A stretch of DNA of 64,000 nucleotides, taken from an uncultured Holophagaceae bacterium. GTDB lineage: Bacteria; Acidobacteriota; Holophagae; Holophagales; Holophagaceae. The stretch lies in NCBI GenBank assembly GCA_903913215.1, contig CAIWKE010000030.1, positions 1-64,000 of the forward strand, in the 5' to 3' direction. The position numbers and the translations under genes were made by a program. This document shows, piece after piece, positions 9,643 to 17,193 of this stretch. Every line of letters begins with the position of its first letter. Within the stretch, counting starts at the first letter, position 1. The notes under the pieces are model-generated. The model did not search any database and was not told where the DNA came from. It saw only the letters and a list, made by a program, of their open reading frames with translations.

Positions 9643-9843
9643 TTAACTCGCGACGTCCACCCGCCACTTGGTGATGGGTCGCTCGGCCAAGTCCCAGATC
9701 TGGCAACCCTGGGGCAGGCGGGCGACGCCAAGACGACGCCGGACCTCAGCCTTGGCCCCATCAAGGCCCTCGGCCTGGATGGGACCGTACTCCATGAAGT
9801 AGCCGCTGAACTTGTAACCAAACTGGCGGGGAGAAGTCTGCAT
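9643..9843 (-). CDS. Small protein of unknown function (66 aa)
   Basis: Starts at ATG 9843 with GGAG upstream and ends in TAA. The sequence runs MQTSPRQFGYKFSGYFMEYG at the start and WDLAERPITKWRVDVAS at the end, with balanced composition rather than the Arg/Pro-rich look of a shadow frame. No signal peptide, membrane helix or known motif is visible. It lies alone on the minus strand between ribF and another small gene. Probably real, role unknown. Confidence 0.55.
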   Translation of the reverse strand: MQTSPRQFGYKFSGYFMEYGPIQAEGLDGAKAEVRRRLGVARLPQGCQIWDLAERPITKWRVDVAS

Positions 9844-9987
9844 GGGAGCTCCAAGGGACTGCTTCACTCAATATTCGTCTTTTATTCGTATTCGTCAAGG
9901 CCTGAATCTGAAAAAATTCAGAGCTGGGGGACCGAAGTGCTTCCAGTGTGAGGAAGGTCGATGGACATGGCCTGTCCAATCCCGAGT

Positions 9988-10248
9988 TCAGCGAATGCGA
10001 ATATCCAGGCCCAGCCCGAAGGGTGGGGTGGCGAGGCGGGGACGGACGAGGATGCGATCTTCCTCGCAGCGGTCTGCACGGTGCCAATCCCGGCGATCGT
10101 GGTCCCGGTGTTCCCAGCGCTCCCGGTAGTCGTGGCGGTAAAGGGGACGCGGGGCTTCGACGACCAGGACCCGGCAGCGTCCGTGTTCATGGGCGGAAAG
10201 AGGAAGGGCCGCGAGGGCTGTGAGGGCGAGCAGGACCAGACTGCGCAT
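9988..10248 (-). CDS. Small secreted His/Arg/Asp-rich protein
   Basis: An 86-residue protein with a clear signal peptide (MRSLVLLALTALAALPLSA) and a mature part rich in His, Arg, Asp and Trp, such as RERWEHRDHDRRDWHRAD. The ATG is preceded by a good AGGAGG ribosome-binding site. A metal- or polyanion-binding periplasmic role is possible, but nothing identifies it. It is a single gene. Confidence 0.6.
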   Translation of the reverse strand: MRSLVLLALTALAALPLSAHEHGRCRVLVVEAPRPLYRHDYRERWEHRDHDRRDWHRADRCEEDRILVRPRLATPPFGLGLDIRIR

Positions 10249-10406
10249 GGAACCTCCTGGGGTGCGGGGCTGGGGGCCCGGCCCTGGAACCAGTTCACGC
10301 GCCGTGCCAAGCCTTCAATTCGTCTGTTTACGCGGCTTGGAGAAAAGTTGAAGGCGGCTTTAGAGGGGATTTGCCACGCCGAGAGGTGCAGCAGTTGCAG
10401 GCCGCC

Positions 10407-11021
10407 TCAGGACTTGCGCCGATCCCCGATGATCTGGGCGGGCACGCCGCCCACGATGGCCCAGTCCGGTACATCTCGGGTCACAACGGCACCCATGGCC
10501 ACCACCGCGTGGTCGCCGATGCAGACACCGTCTGTGATCCCTGCGTTGGCGCCGATCCAAACATCCCGACCGATGCGGATGCCCTGGGAGCGAACGGGCT
10601 GGTCCTTGATGTCCCGGCCCGGTCCCAGGCCATGGTTGAAGGCGTAGATGGCCACACCACTGGCGATGCGCGTGGCGTCGCCGATGACCAGGCCTTTGCG
10701 GCCGCCGTCCAGGCGAGCCCCGGCATTGACGCTCACATCATGGCCTAGGGTGATGGGTCCGTGGAGGAAAGCCTGGGCGGCGATGGCGCAGCGGTCGCCC
10801 AGGAGGACCGGGCGGCCCGGCTCGCCGAAAATGGCCGCGTCCGGCGCAATGAAACAGCCCATGCCCAATTGCACGGTCTCCTGGGCCAGGAGCTGGGCCT
10901 GCACCTCGGCCTGCCAGGCCTCAGCCCAGGCACGGTGGCGGGGCTTGAGCGCGAAGTAGAGCCAGGGCATCCAGGCCAAGCGGCGCTGGTGCTGGGCTCT
11001 CAGGGCTTCGGGGTCACGCAT
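10407..11021 (-). CDS. Hexapeptide-repeat (left-handed beta-helix) acyltransferase
   Basis: A 204-residue member of the maltose/galactoside O-acetyltransferase-like superfamily. Residues 75-200 carry imperfect hexapeptide repeats ([LIV]-G-x-x-x-x), e.g. [24 protein letters not shown] and [20 protein letters not shown]. The last matches the C-terminal signature with the [10 protein letters not shown] loop. The catalytic His is probably in YAFNHG. It would transfer an acetyl or other acyl group from acyl-CoA to a sugar or small acceptor in the cytoplasm. The ATG at 11021 fits family length better than the upstream one. Acceptor unknown. Confidence 0.82.
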   Translation of the reverse strand: MRDPEALRAQHQRRLAWMPWLYFALKPRHRAWAEAWQAEVQAQLLAQETVQLGMGCFIAPDAAIFGEPGRPVLLGDRCAIAAQAFLHGPITLGHDVSVNAGARLDGGRKGLVIGDATRIASGVAIYAFNHGLGPGRDIKDQPVRSQGIRIGRDVWIGANAGITDGVCIGDHAVVAMGAVVTRDVPDWAIVGGVPAQIIGDRRKS

Positions 11022-11117
11022 GGCGACATGGTACCGTTGAACAACCCCCGAAACCGCCAAAGTCGCGAATGGCACTCTGGGTCCCGCGAAAATAAACCGG
11101 GACACGGCAGTATTTCG

Positions 11118-11651
11118 CTACCGCAGCGCGGCCTCGATGGCGCTCCGCAGCTCGGGGCTATCCGGCGCCACCTTGCTGGGGAAGGCCTGGAGCACCTGCC
11201 CATCCTTGCCCACCAGGTACTTGTGGAAGTTCCAGGCGGGCTCGCCGAACTTGGCCGTAAGGAACTGGTAGACCGGGGCCTTCCCTGCGCCCTTGACGTC
11301 CAGTTTCTGGAAGAGCGGGAAGGTCACGCCGTAGTTCTTCTGGCAGAAGGTCTGGATCTGGGCGGCCTCACCGGGCTCCTGGGCGCCGAATTGGTTGCAG
11401 GGAAAGCCCAGGATCACCAGGCCATGGTCCTTGTACTCGGTGTAGAGCTTCTGCAGCCCCGCGTACTGGGGCGTGTAGCCACACTCGCTGGCCACGTTCA
11501 CGGCCAGGACCACTTTCCCCTTGTAGGCGGAGAGAGCTTGTTCCTGGCCATCGAGGGTGCGGAGGCTGAGGTCGTGGAGGGACATGGGCATGGTCCTTTC
11601 GGTGGCAAAGAGGCTGGTGGCGAGGAGGGCGGCGGCAAGGGCCAGACGCAT
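11118..11651 (-). CDS. Exported glutathione peroxidase family protein
   Basis: A 177-residue peroxidase with an N-terminal signal sequence (residues 1-17). Catalytic features of the GPx family are present: peroxidatic C57 in NVASECGYTP, GFPCNQFGAQEPG (Q87), and W140-N141 in PAWNFHKYL. It has Cys, not selenocysteine, so it probably works with thioredoxin-like reductants and reduces hydroperoxides in the periplasm. The ATG at 11651 has GGAG upstream and begins exactly at the signal peptide. Monocistronic. Confidence 0.9.
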   Translation of the reverse strand: MRLALAAALLATSLFATERTMPMSLHDLSLRTLDGQEQALSAYKGKVVLAVNVASECGYTPQYAGLQKLYTEYKDHGLVILGFPCNQFGAQEPGEAAQIQTFCQKNYGVTFPLFQKLDVKGAGKAPVYQFLTAKFGEPAWNFHKYLVGKDGQVLQAFPSKVAPDSPELRSAIEAALR

Positions 11652-11768
11652 GGAGGCTCCAGAGACATGCCTTGGGTGCCGCCAGAGCCCTGCCCGTGCC
11701 AGGCTCAAGGAACGTCTGGGGTTGTGACGAAGAGAGGGGGGTAAGCTCGTTCCAGGAGCCGCAGCGCC

Positions 11769-13127
11769 ATGGCCGAATCGATCCCCCTGCAGACCAAGGC
11801 CGCGGTGAGCCCCGCCAAGGGTGCCCTGCGGGTGGTGCTGCTCTATGCGGGCTTTTCGGGCCTCTGGATCCTTTTGTCCGATCGGGCCGTGGAGGCCCTG
11901 TTCAGGGATCCGGCCATCATGACCCGAGTCAGCATCCTCAAGGGATGGGTCTTTGTGGCGGTCACCGCGGGACTCCTTTTCCTGATGGTCAAGCGCTTGG
12001 TGGAGGGTGTGGCCAGTCGGGAAGCGAAGCTGCAGACCCTCATGAACGCCATCCCCGACCTGGTCTGGCTGAAGAATTCCGAGGGCGTCTACCTGGGCTG
12101 CAACCGCGCCTTCGAAAGCTTTTTCGGGGCCCCGGAAGCGCAGATTCTGGGCAGGACCGACTACGACTTCGTGCCCAAGGAACTGGCAGATTTCTTCCGG
12201 CAGAAGGACCTAGAGGCCATCGCTTCTGGGGGGGCCCGGGAGAACGAAGAGTGGATCACCATCGCCGAGACCGGGAAGAAGATCCTGCTGGAGACCCTCA
12301 AGGTGCCCATGCGCGATCCCGACGGCGCGCTCGTCGGCGTCCTGGGCATTGGCCGGGACGTGACAGAAAACCGCAGACTCCTGGCCGAGCAGGTTCGCCT
12401 GGAGGATCAACTGCATCAGGCGCAGAAAATGGAGCTGGTGGGCCGCTTTGCCGGGGGCGTCGCCCACGACTACAACAACATGCTGGGGGTCATCCTGGCC
12501 AACGCCGACCTGGCCATGTACCACATGCCCTTGGAGCAGCCTGAAAGGAAGCGCCTAGAGGAGATCGTCCGGGCCGCCCGGCATTCGGCGGACCTCACGC
12601 GCCAGCTGCTGGCTTTCGCCCGGCAGCAGCCCGTGGACCCGCGCTTGGCGAACCTCAACGAAGAAGTGGCCAGTCTCATTGGGGTTTTAGGTCGTCTGGT
12701 AGGTGCTGAGATCCACTTGGAGTGGACACCCGCCCCGACCCTCTGGAAGGTGCGGGTGGACGCCACTCAGTTTGGCCAGGTGCTCACCAACCTGGTGGTC
12801 AACGCCCGGGACGCTTCTCCTGACGGGGGACGCATCCAGCTGGGCACGACCAACTGCACACTCACGGAGGCCGACTGCGCAGATTTGCCCGATCTCCGGC
12901 CCGGCGATCACGTCTGCCTCAGTGTCCAGGACGCAGGGCGGGGCATCCGACCCGAGTTGCTGAGCCGGATCTTCGAGCCCTTCTTCACCACCAAACCCCT
13001 GGGTGGGGGCACGGGCCTGGGCCTGGCCCTGGTCCATGGGGTGGTGCGGCAGAACCACGGTGCCATCCGCGTGGACAGCACGGTGGGCGAAGGCACCTGT
13101 TTCCAGATCTACCTTCCCCGAGCCTGA
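11769..13127 (+). CDS. PAS-domain membrane histidine kinase
   Basis: 452 residues. Two N-terminal membrane helices (about 20-37 and 56-76) flank a short periplasmic loop. A PAS domain spans roughly 85-205 (IPDLVWLKNSEGVYLGCN ... GRTDYDFVP). The dimerisation domain carries GGVAHDYNNML (phospho-acceptor His) and the ATPase domain has NLVVNARDA, DAGRGI and GGGTGLGLALV. This is the NtrB-like HDxNN type. It has no receiver and no adjacent response regulator, and converges with rseP. Confidence 0.9.
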   Translation: MAESIPLQTKAAVSPAKGALRVVLLYAGFSGLWILLSDRAVEALFRDPAIMTRVSILKGWVFVAVTAGLLFLMVKRLVEGVASREAKLQTLMNAIPDLVWLKNSEGVYLGCNRAFESFFGAPEAQILGRTDYDFVPKELADFFRQKDLEAIASGGARENEEWITIAETGKKILLETLKVPMRDPDGALVGVLGIGRDVTENRRLLAEQVRLEDQLHQAQKMELVGRFAGGVAHDYNNMLGVILANADLAMYHMPLEQPERKRLEEIVRAARHSADLTRQLLAFARQQPVDPRLANLNEEVASLIGVLGRLVGAEIHLEWTPAPTLWKVRVDATQFGQVLTNLVVNARDASPDGGRIQLGTTNCTLTEADCADLPDLRPGDHVCLSVQDAGRGIRPELLSRIFEPFFTTKPLGGGTGLGLALVHGVVRQNHGAIRVDSTVGEGTCFQIYLPRA

Positions 13128-13132
13128 GGAAG

Positions 13133-14287
13133 CTATTTCCGAAGCTTCAGCAGGTCCAGGACGATGACCAGGCCCATGAGTGAGGCCAGGAGAAGGAAGC
13201 CGCCGGTAAGGATCTTTTCCTTCAGGTCGATGGTGAGGTCCTTGCGCCGCAGTTTCTCGTAGGAGAGCAGGGCCATGTGGCCGCCATCCAGGGCGGGGAT
13301 GGGCAGGGCATTGAGGATGGCCAGCTGCAGGCTGATGGCACCGCACATGAGAAGAAACTCCTGCCAGCCGGTCTTTGCTGCCCTGCTCCCGGCCCGAAGG
13401 ATACCGATGGGCCCGGCCACTTCGGCGCTGCGGGCCTGGAAGGTGACGAGTTTCTTGAGGAAGCCGAAGACTTGGCCGCTCAGGCTCCAGGTATTGGCTA
13501 CGGCCAATCGGCCACCCACCCAAAAATCCATAGCCTGAAAAGGGCGGCGCTGGAAATCGTAGGCCACGGGACCGGGACTGATGCCAATGCGCCCCACACC
13601 GCCGTCATTCGTGGGGGTCACCGTCAGGCTGAGCGGCTTGCCGTCCCGCAGGACTGCGATGGTGAGCGGCTGCCCGGGGTGGGCCTGGAGGTAGGCCACG
13701 GCGTCCTCCCAGCGTCCAGCGGGAAGGGCGATAGGCCCCACGCTGCGGAGTTCATCCCCAATTTGAAGCCCAGCCAGGTCGGCGGGTTGCCCCTTGACCA
13801 CATGTTCCAGGACCATGGCCGAGCCGGGGCGCGGCACAGCCTTGATGATGCGGGCCTGGTCGGCCCCCACGGTCGTGAACAGGATCAGCGTGGTCGCCAG
13901 ATTGGCCAGGATGCCACCGCTGTAGAAGAGCATGCGCTTGCCATAGGGTTGCTGGAGGAACCCATAGGGATCGTCGGCGCCGGGATCCTCGGGGTTGAAA
14001 CCCGCCAGCTTGACGTAGCCGCCCAGGGGCAGGGCCGAGAGGCGCACATCCGTCTCGCGCCACGTGAAGCCGACCAGCCGGGGGCCGAAGCCCAGGGAGA
14101 AGACCTCCACGGGCATGCCCATGTACTTGGCCGCGAGGAAGTGGCCGCCCTCGTGGAGGAAGACTAGGCCCCCCAGCATGAGGATGGGCCCCCAGAACCC
14201 GGCCCCGGGCCACTTGAGGGCCACCACAGAGCAGAGGACAACGGCGGAAAGGAAGGTGAGGGACTTGCGAAAGCGGTTCATGGACAT
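13133..14287 (-). CDS. rseP: RseP-type M50 site-2 protease
   Basis: A 384-residue intramembrane zinc metalloprotease that cleaves membrane-spanning substrates such as anti-sigma factors. The active-site HEGGH (residues 45-49) lies in the first core helix; a single PDZ domain (about 130-210) holds the substrate-binding loop; the LDG-type motif is ALPIPALDGGH near residue 335. It starts inside the end of dxr (ATG 14287 or 14281) and is the last gene of the uppS-cdsA-dxr-rseP run, the classical envelope-biogenesis order. Confidence 0.92.
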   Translation of the reverse strand: MSMNRFRKSLTFLSAVVLCSVVALKWPGAGFWGPILMLGGLVFLHEGGHFLAAKYMGMPVEVFSLGFGPRLVGFTWRETDVRLSALPLGGYVKLAGFNPEDPGADDPYGFLQQPYGKRMLFYSGGILANLATTLILFTTVGADQARIIKAVPRPGSAMVLEHVVKGQPADLAGLQIGDELRSVGPIALPAGRWEDAVAYLQAHPGQPLTIAVLRDGKPLSLTVTPTNDGGVGRIGISPGPVAYDFQRRPFQAMDFWVGGRLAVANTWSLSGQVFGFLKKLVTFQARSAEVAGPIGILRAGSRAAKTGWQEFLLMCGAISLQLAILNALPIPALDGGHMALLSYEKLRRKDLTIDLKEKILTGGFLLLASLMGLVIVLDLLKLRK

Positions 14288-14295
14288 CCGGAAGA

Positions 14296-15450
14296 TCAGG
14301 GCCGGGCTTGGACCCATACTTCAGCATGACGCCTTGCGGCCCGATCCGCATCCAGCACTTGCGGGAGGGAGGTCAGGGGGGTGGCGGAGATCGCCGACAG
14401 GGTGTCCCGGTTGCAGGCCTGGATATCCCAGAAGGAGAGGCGCCCCTCCAGGAAGGCGGCCACGGCCACCTCGTTGGCGGCGTTCAGTAGGGCTGGGGCC
14501 GTGCCGCCCGCCCGGAGGGCCTCGAAGGCCAGGCCCAGGCAGGGGAAGCGGTGGAGGTCAGGGGCCTCGAAGGTCCAGGTGCGGGCCTCCGCCCAGGGGT
14601 AGGCCGCCACGGGGCCGGGCTGCTTGTCGGGGTAGAGGAGGCAGTACTGGATGGGCAGTTTCATGTCGTTGGCGCAGACCTGCAGCTGGTAGCTGCCGTC
14701 ATGGAAGCCCACCATGGCGTGCACCTGGCTCTGGGGGTGGACCGTGACAGCCACCTGGTCGGCGCTGAGGCCGAAAAGCACCGAGGCCTCGATGACCTCC
14801 AAGCCCTTGTTCATGAGGGTGGCGGAATCGATGGTGATCTTGGGGCCCATCTTCCAGGTGGGGTGGTTGAGGGCCTCCTGGATGGTGGCGGCCTGGATGC
14901 GGGCCAGGGGCCAGTCTCGGAAGGGCCCGCCACTGGCCGTGATGCGGACCTCGCGGATGCTCGCTGGATCCCGGTTCTCCAGGAGCTGGTGCAGGGCCGC
15001 GTGCTCGCTGTCCACAGGTAGCAGTTCACCTCCGCCGGCCCGGGCCGCCTCGTGCATGAGCGCGCCGCCCACCACCAGGGATTCCTTATTGGCCACGCAG
15101 ACCCGGCGCCCGGCCCGGAGGGCGGCTTCGGTGCTGGCCAAGCCCACGCTGCCCACGATGGCGGCCACCACTGTGTCGGCGCCCGGGTGCAGGGCGCAGG
15201 CCAGGAGGCCCTCCTCGCCCCAGTGCAGGTCGAGGGTATAGGACAGATTGGTCCGGAGCCAGTCTGCGTCCTCCTTCGACGCCACGGAAACACAGCGGGG
15301 CCTGAAGATTTCGCACTGGGCCCTCAGAAGATCACGGTTGCGCCCCGCCGCCAGGGCCACCACGGAGAGCCGCTCAGGATGGGCCTGCACCACATCCAGG
15401 GTGGAGGTGCCGATGCTGCCGGTGGAACCCAGAACGGCGAGGCGCCGCAC
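14296..15450 (-). CDS. dxr: 1-deoxy-D-xylulose-5-phosphate reductoisomerase
   Basis: MEP-pathway enzyme converting DXP to MEP with NADPH. 384 residues from a GTG start at 15450, chosen because the Rossmann motif VRRLAVLGSTGSIG begins there. Substrate and metal residues are in ANKESLVVGG, PVDSEH and SGGPFRDW, and the C-terminal metal-binding region is TIDSATLMNKGLEVIEA. The start follows the cdsA stop by one base, so translation is coupled. It supplies isoprenoid precursor for UppS in the same operon. Confidence 0.95.
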   Translation of the reverse strand: MRRLAVLGSTGSIGTSTLDVVQAHPERLSVVALAAGRNRDLLRAQCEIFRPRCVSVASKEDADWLRTNLSYTLDLHWGEEGLLACALHPGADTVVAAIVGSVGLASTEAALRAGRRVCVANKESLVVGGALMHEAARAGGGELLPVDSEHAALHQLLENRDPASIREVRITASGGPFRDWPLARIQAATIQEALNHPTWKMGPKITIDSATLMNKGLEVIEASVLFGLSADQVAVTVHPQSQVHAMVGFHDGSYQLQVCANDMKLPIQYCLLYPDKQPGPVAAYPWAEARTWTFEAPDLHRFPCLGLAFEALRAGGTAPALLNAANEVAVAAFLEGRLSFWDIQACNRDTLSAISATPLTSLPQVLDADRAARRHAEVWVQARP

Positions 15451-15451
15451 C

Positions 15452-16339
15452 TCAGTTGAACCCGTGGACAAAATGCACGTAGGCGTAGAGCACTGGGGCC
15501 GCGAAGACCAGGCTGTCCACGCGGTCCAGCATGCCGCCATGGCCGGGGATCGAGATGCCGCCCATGTTGGAGTCCTTCACGCCAGCACTGCGCTTCCAGG
15601 TGCTTTCCACCAGGTCGCCCAGCTGGCCCACGGTGCCCAGCAGCAGGGCCAGGAGGACGACATCCACCAGGGTCCACTCGGTGCAGACGGTGGCCTTCAT
15701 GAGGAAGGCGCCCAGCAGGTTTCCGCCGAAGTTGCCCAGGGCCCCCTCCCAACTTTTCTTGGGGCTGACCTTGGGGGCCAGCTTGTGCTTGCCGAAGTAG
15801 CTGCCTACGAAGTAGGCGGCGGTGTCGCCGAACCACGTGATGATGAGCAGGGACAGGATGAGGCGGCTGCCGGTCCTGGGCAGGGTGCCTTGGAGCATGA
15901 AGAGCTTCTGCTGGAAGCCCAGGCCCAGGCCCAGATAGATGGCGCCAAGCCAGGTGATGGCCTGGCTGGGCAGGGCCTCGTCCAGCTTGGGGTCGAAGAA
16001 CAGGGCGCCGAAATGAATGAGGATGGCGCCGAGGCTGAAGACCAGCCAGAGGGGCAGGGGGTCATGGCCGCCGGTGGCCAGGAAGAAGTGGGCCAGGATG
16101 CCCCAGGCCACCAGAACCCCGGTCACAAGGGAGGGGTTGTAGCCCCGGACCCGGGCGATGAGGGTCATCTCGTGCACGCCCATGAGGGTCGCCAGGCCCA
16201 TGGCAACCAGGTAGGCCCAGGGGGCCCAGGGCTGGTCACCGAGCCAGAGCAGGCTGAAGAAGAAGATCCCGAAGACCAGGGCGCTGGTCACCCGCGTGGT
16301 CAGGTTCCGGGTGTCCATTTTGGGTGTGGTCCGTTCCAT
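15452..16339 (-). CDS. cdsA: Phosphatidate cytidylyltransferase
   Basis: Makes CDP-diacylglycerol from CTP and phosphatidic acid at the inner membrane. 295 residues with about eight membrane helices. The family signature near the C terminus is intact: W-K-R-S-A-G-V-K-D then ISIPGHGGMLDRVDS. The start overlaps the uppS stop at ATGA. Second gene of the envelope operon. Confidence 0.95.
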   Translation of the reverse strand: MERTTPKMDTRNLTTRVTSALVFGIFFFSLLWLGDQPWAPWAYLVAMGLATLMGVHEMTLIARVRGYNPSLVTGVLVAWGILAHFFLATGGHDPLPLWLVFSLGAILIHFGALFFDPKLDEALPSQAITWLGAIYLGLGLGFQQKLFMLQGTLPRTGSRLILSLLIITWFGDTAAYFVGSYFGKHKLAPKVSPKKSWEGALGNFGGNLLGAFLMKATVCTEWTLVDVVLLALLLGTVGQLGDLVESTWKRSAGVKDSNMGGISIPGHGGMLDRVDSLVFAAPVLYAYVHFVHGFN

Positions 16340-17025
16340 CAGATCCCCCCGAAGCGCCGCTCGCGCTGGGCAAAGTCCTCGAGTGCTTCCTGGAGTTGGG
16401 CCGGGCCGAAGTCTGGCCAGAGCAGGTCGGTCATGTAAAGTTCGGCATAGGCAGACTGCCAGAGCATGAAGTTGGAGATGCGATGCTCCCCGCTGGTGCG
16501 GATGAGCAGGTCCACGTCCGGCACGCCGGCGGTCCAGAGGCGGACCTCCAGGGCGGCCTCATCCACCTGATCCGGGCGGAGGCCGTCTTCCACGCAGCGC
16601 CGCGCGGCCTGGGCCAGCTCCAAGCGGGAACCGTAGTTCACAGCCAAGTGGAAGGTCATGCCCGAGTTGGCTGCCGTGGCGTCTTCCAGGGCGCGGATAT
16701 CCTGGCGGATCCCCTCGGGCATCCCCTCCAGGGAGCCCAGGTGATGAAAGCGGATGCCCTTCCGAGTCAGTTGCGGCAAGAAGATCCGGAGGTACATGCG
16801 CAGGAGGGCCATGAGGGCACCCACCTCCAGGGCGGGACGCTTCCAGTTCTCTGTGGAGAAGGCGTAGAGGCTCAGGTGGCGGATGCCGGCATCCGAGGCG
16901 GCCTCGAGGATGTGTTCCACGGTCTGCACGCCAGCTTTATGACCCTTGATCCGGGCCCAGCCCCGCTGTGCCGCCCAGCGGCCGTTCCCGTCCATGATGA
17001 TCGCGACATGGGTGGGAACAGTCAT
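16339..17025 (-). CDS. uppS: Undecaprenyl diphosphate synthase (cis-prenyltransferase)
   Basis: Condenses isopentenyl diphosphate onto farnesyl diphosphate to make the lipid carrier for peptidoglycan. 228 residues. Catalytic IIMDGNGRWA near the start, then KGHKAG, SLYAFSTENWKRP, and the C-terminal LLIRTSGEHRISNFMLWQSAYAE split by family-typical spacing. First gene of the uppS-cdsA-dxr-rseP run, with a 168-bp intergenic region upstream shared with the divergent GTPase-kinase gene. Confidence 0.96.
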   Translation of the reverse strand: MTVPTHVAIIMDGNGRWAAQRGWARIKGHKAGVQTVEHILEAASDAGIRHLSLYAFSTENWKRPALEVGALMALLRMYLRIFLPQLTRKGIRFHHLGSLEGMPEGIRQDIRALEDATAANSGMTFHLAVNYGSRLELAQAARRCVEDGLRPDQVDEAALEVRLWTAGVPDVDLLIRTSGEHRISNFMLWQSAYAELYMTDLLWPDFGPAQLQEALEDFAQRERRFGGI

Positions 17026-17193
17026 AGCGGCATAACCATCACGACATAAAACGGGACGCTCATCGCGCTCAAAACCCCTGAAAATGTGAAAAAGATCATG
17101 CTAGCACGCAGGTTGCCGTAGAGAGGGAGTAGCGGGGTGGGCCGGGGGCCCTCCATGCTAGGCTGACTTCCACCGTTTTTTCCTGGCGATTCC

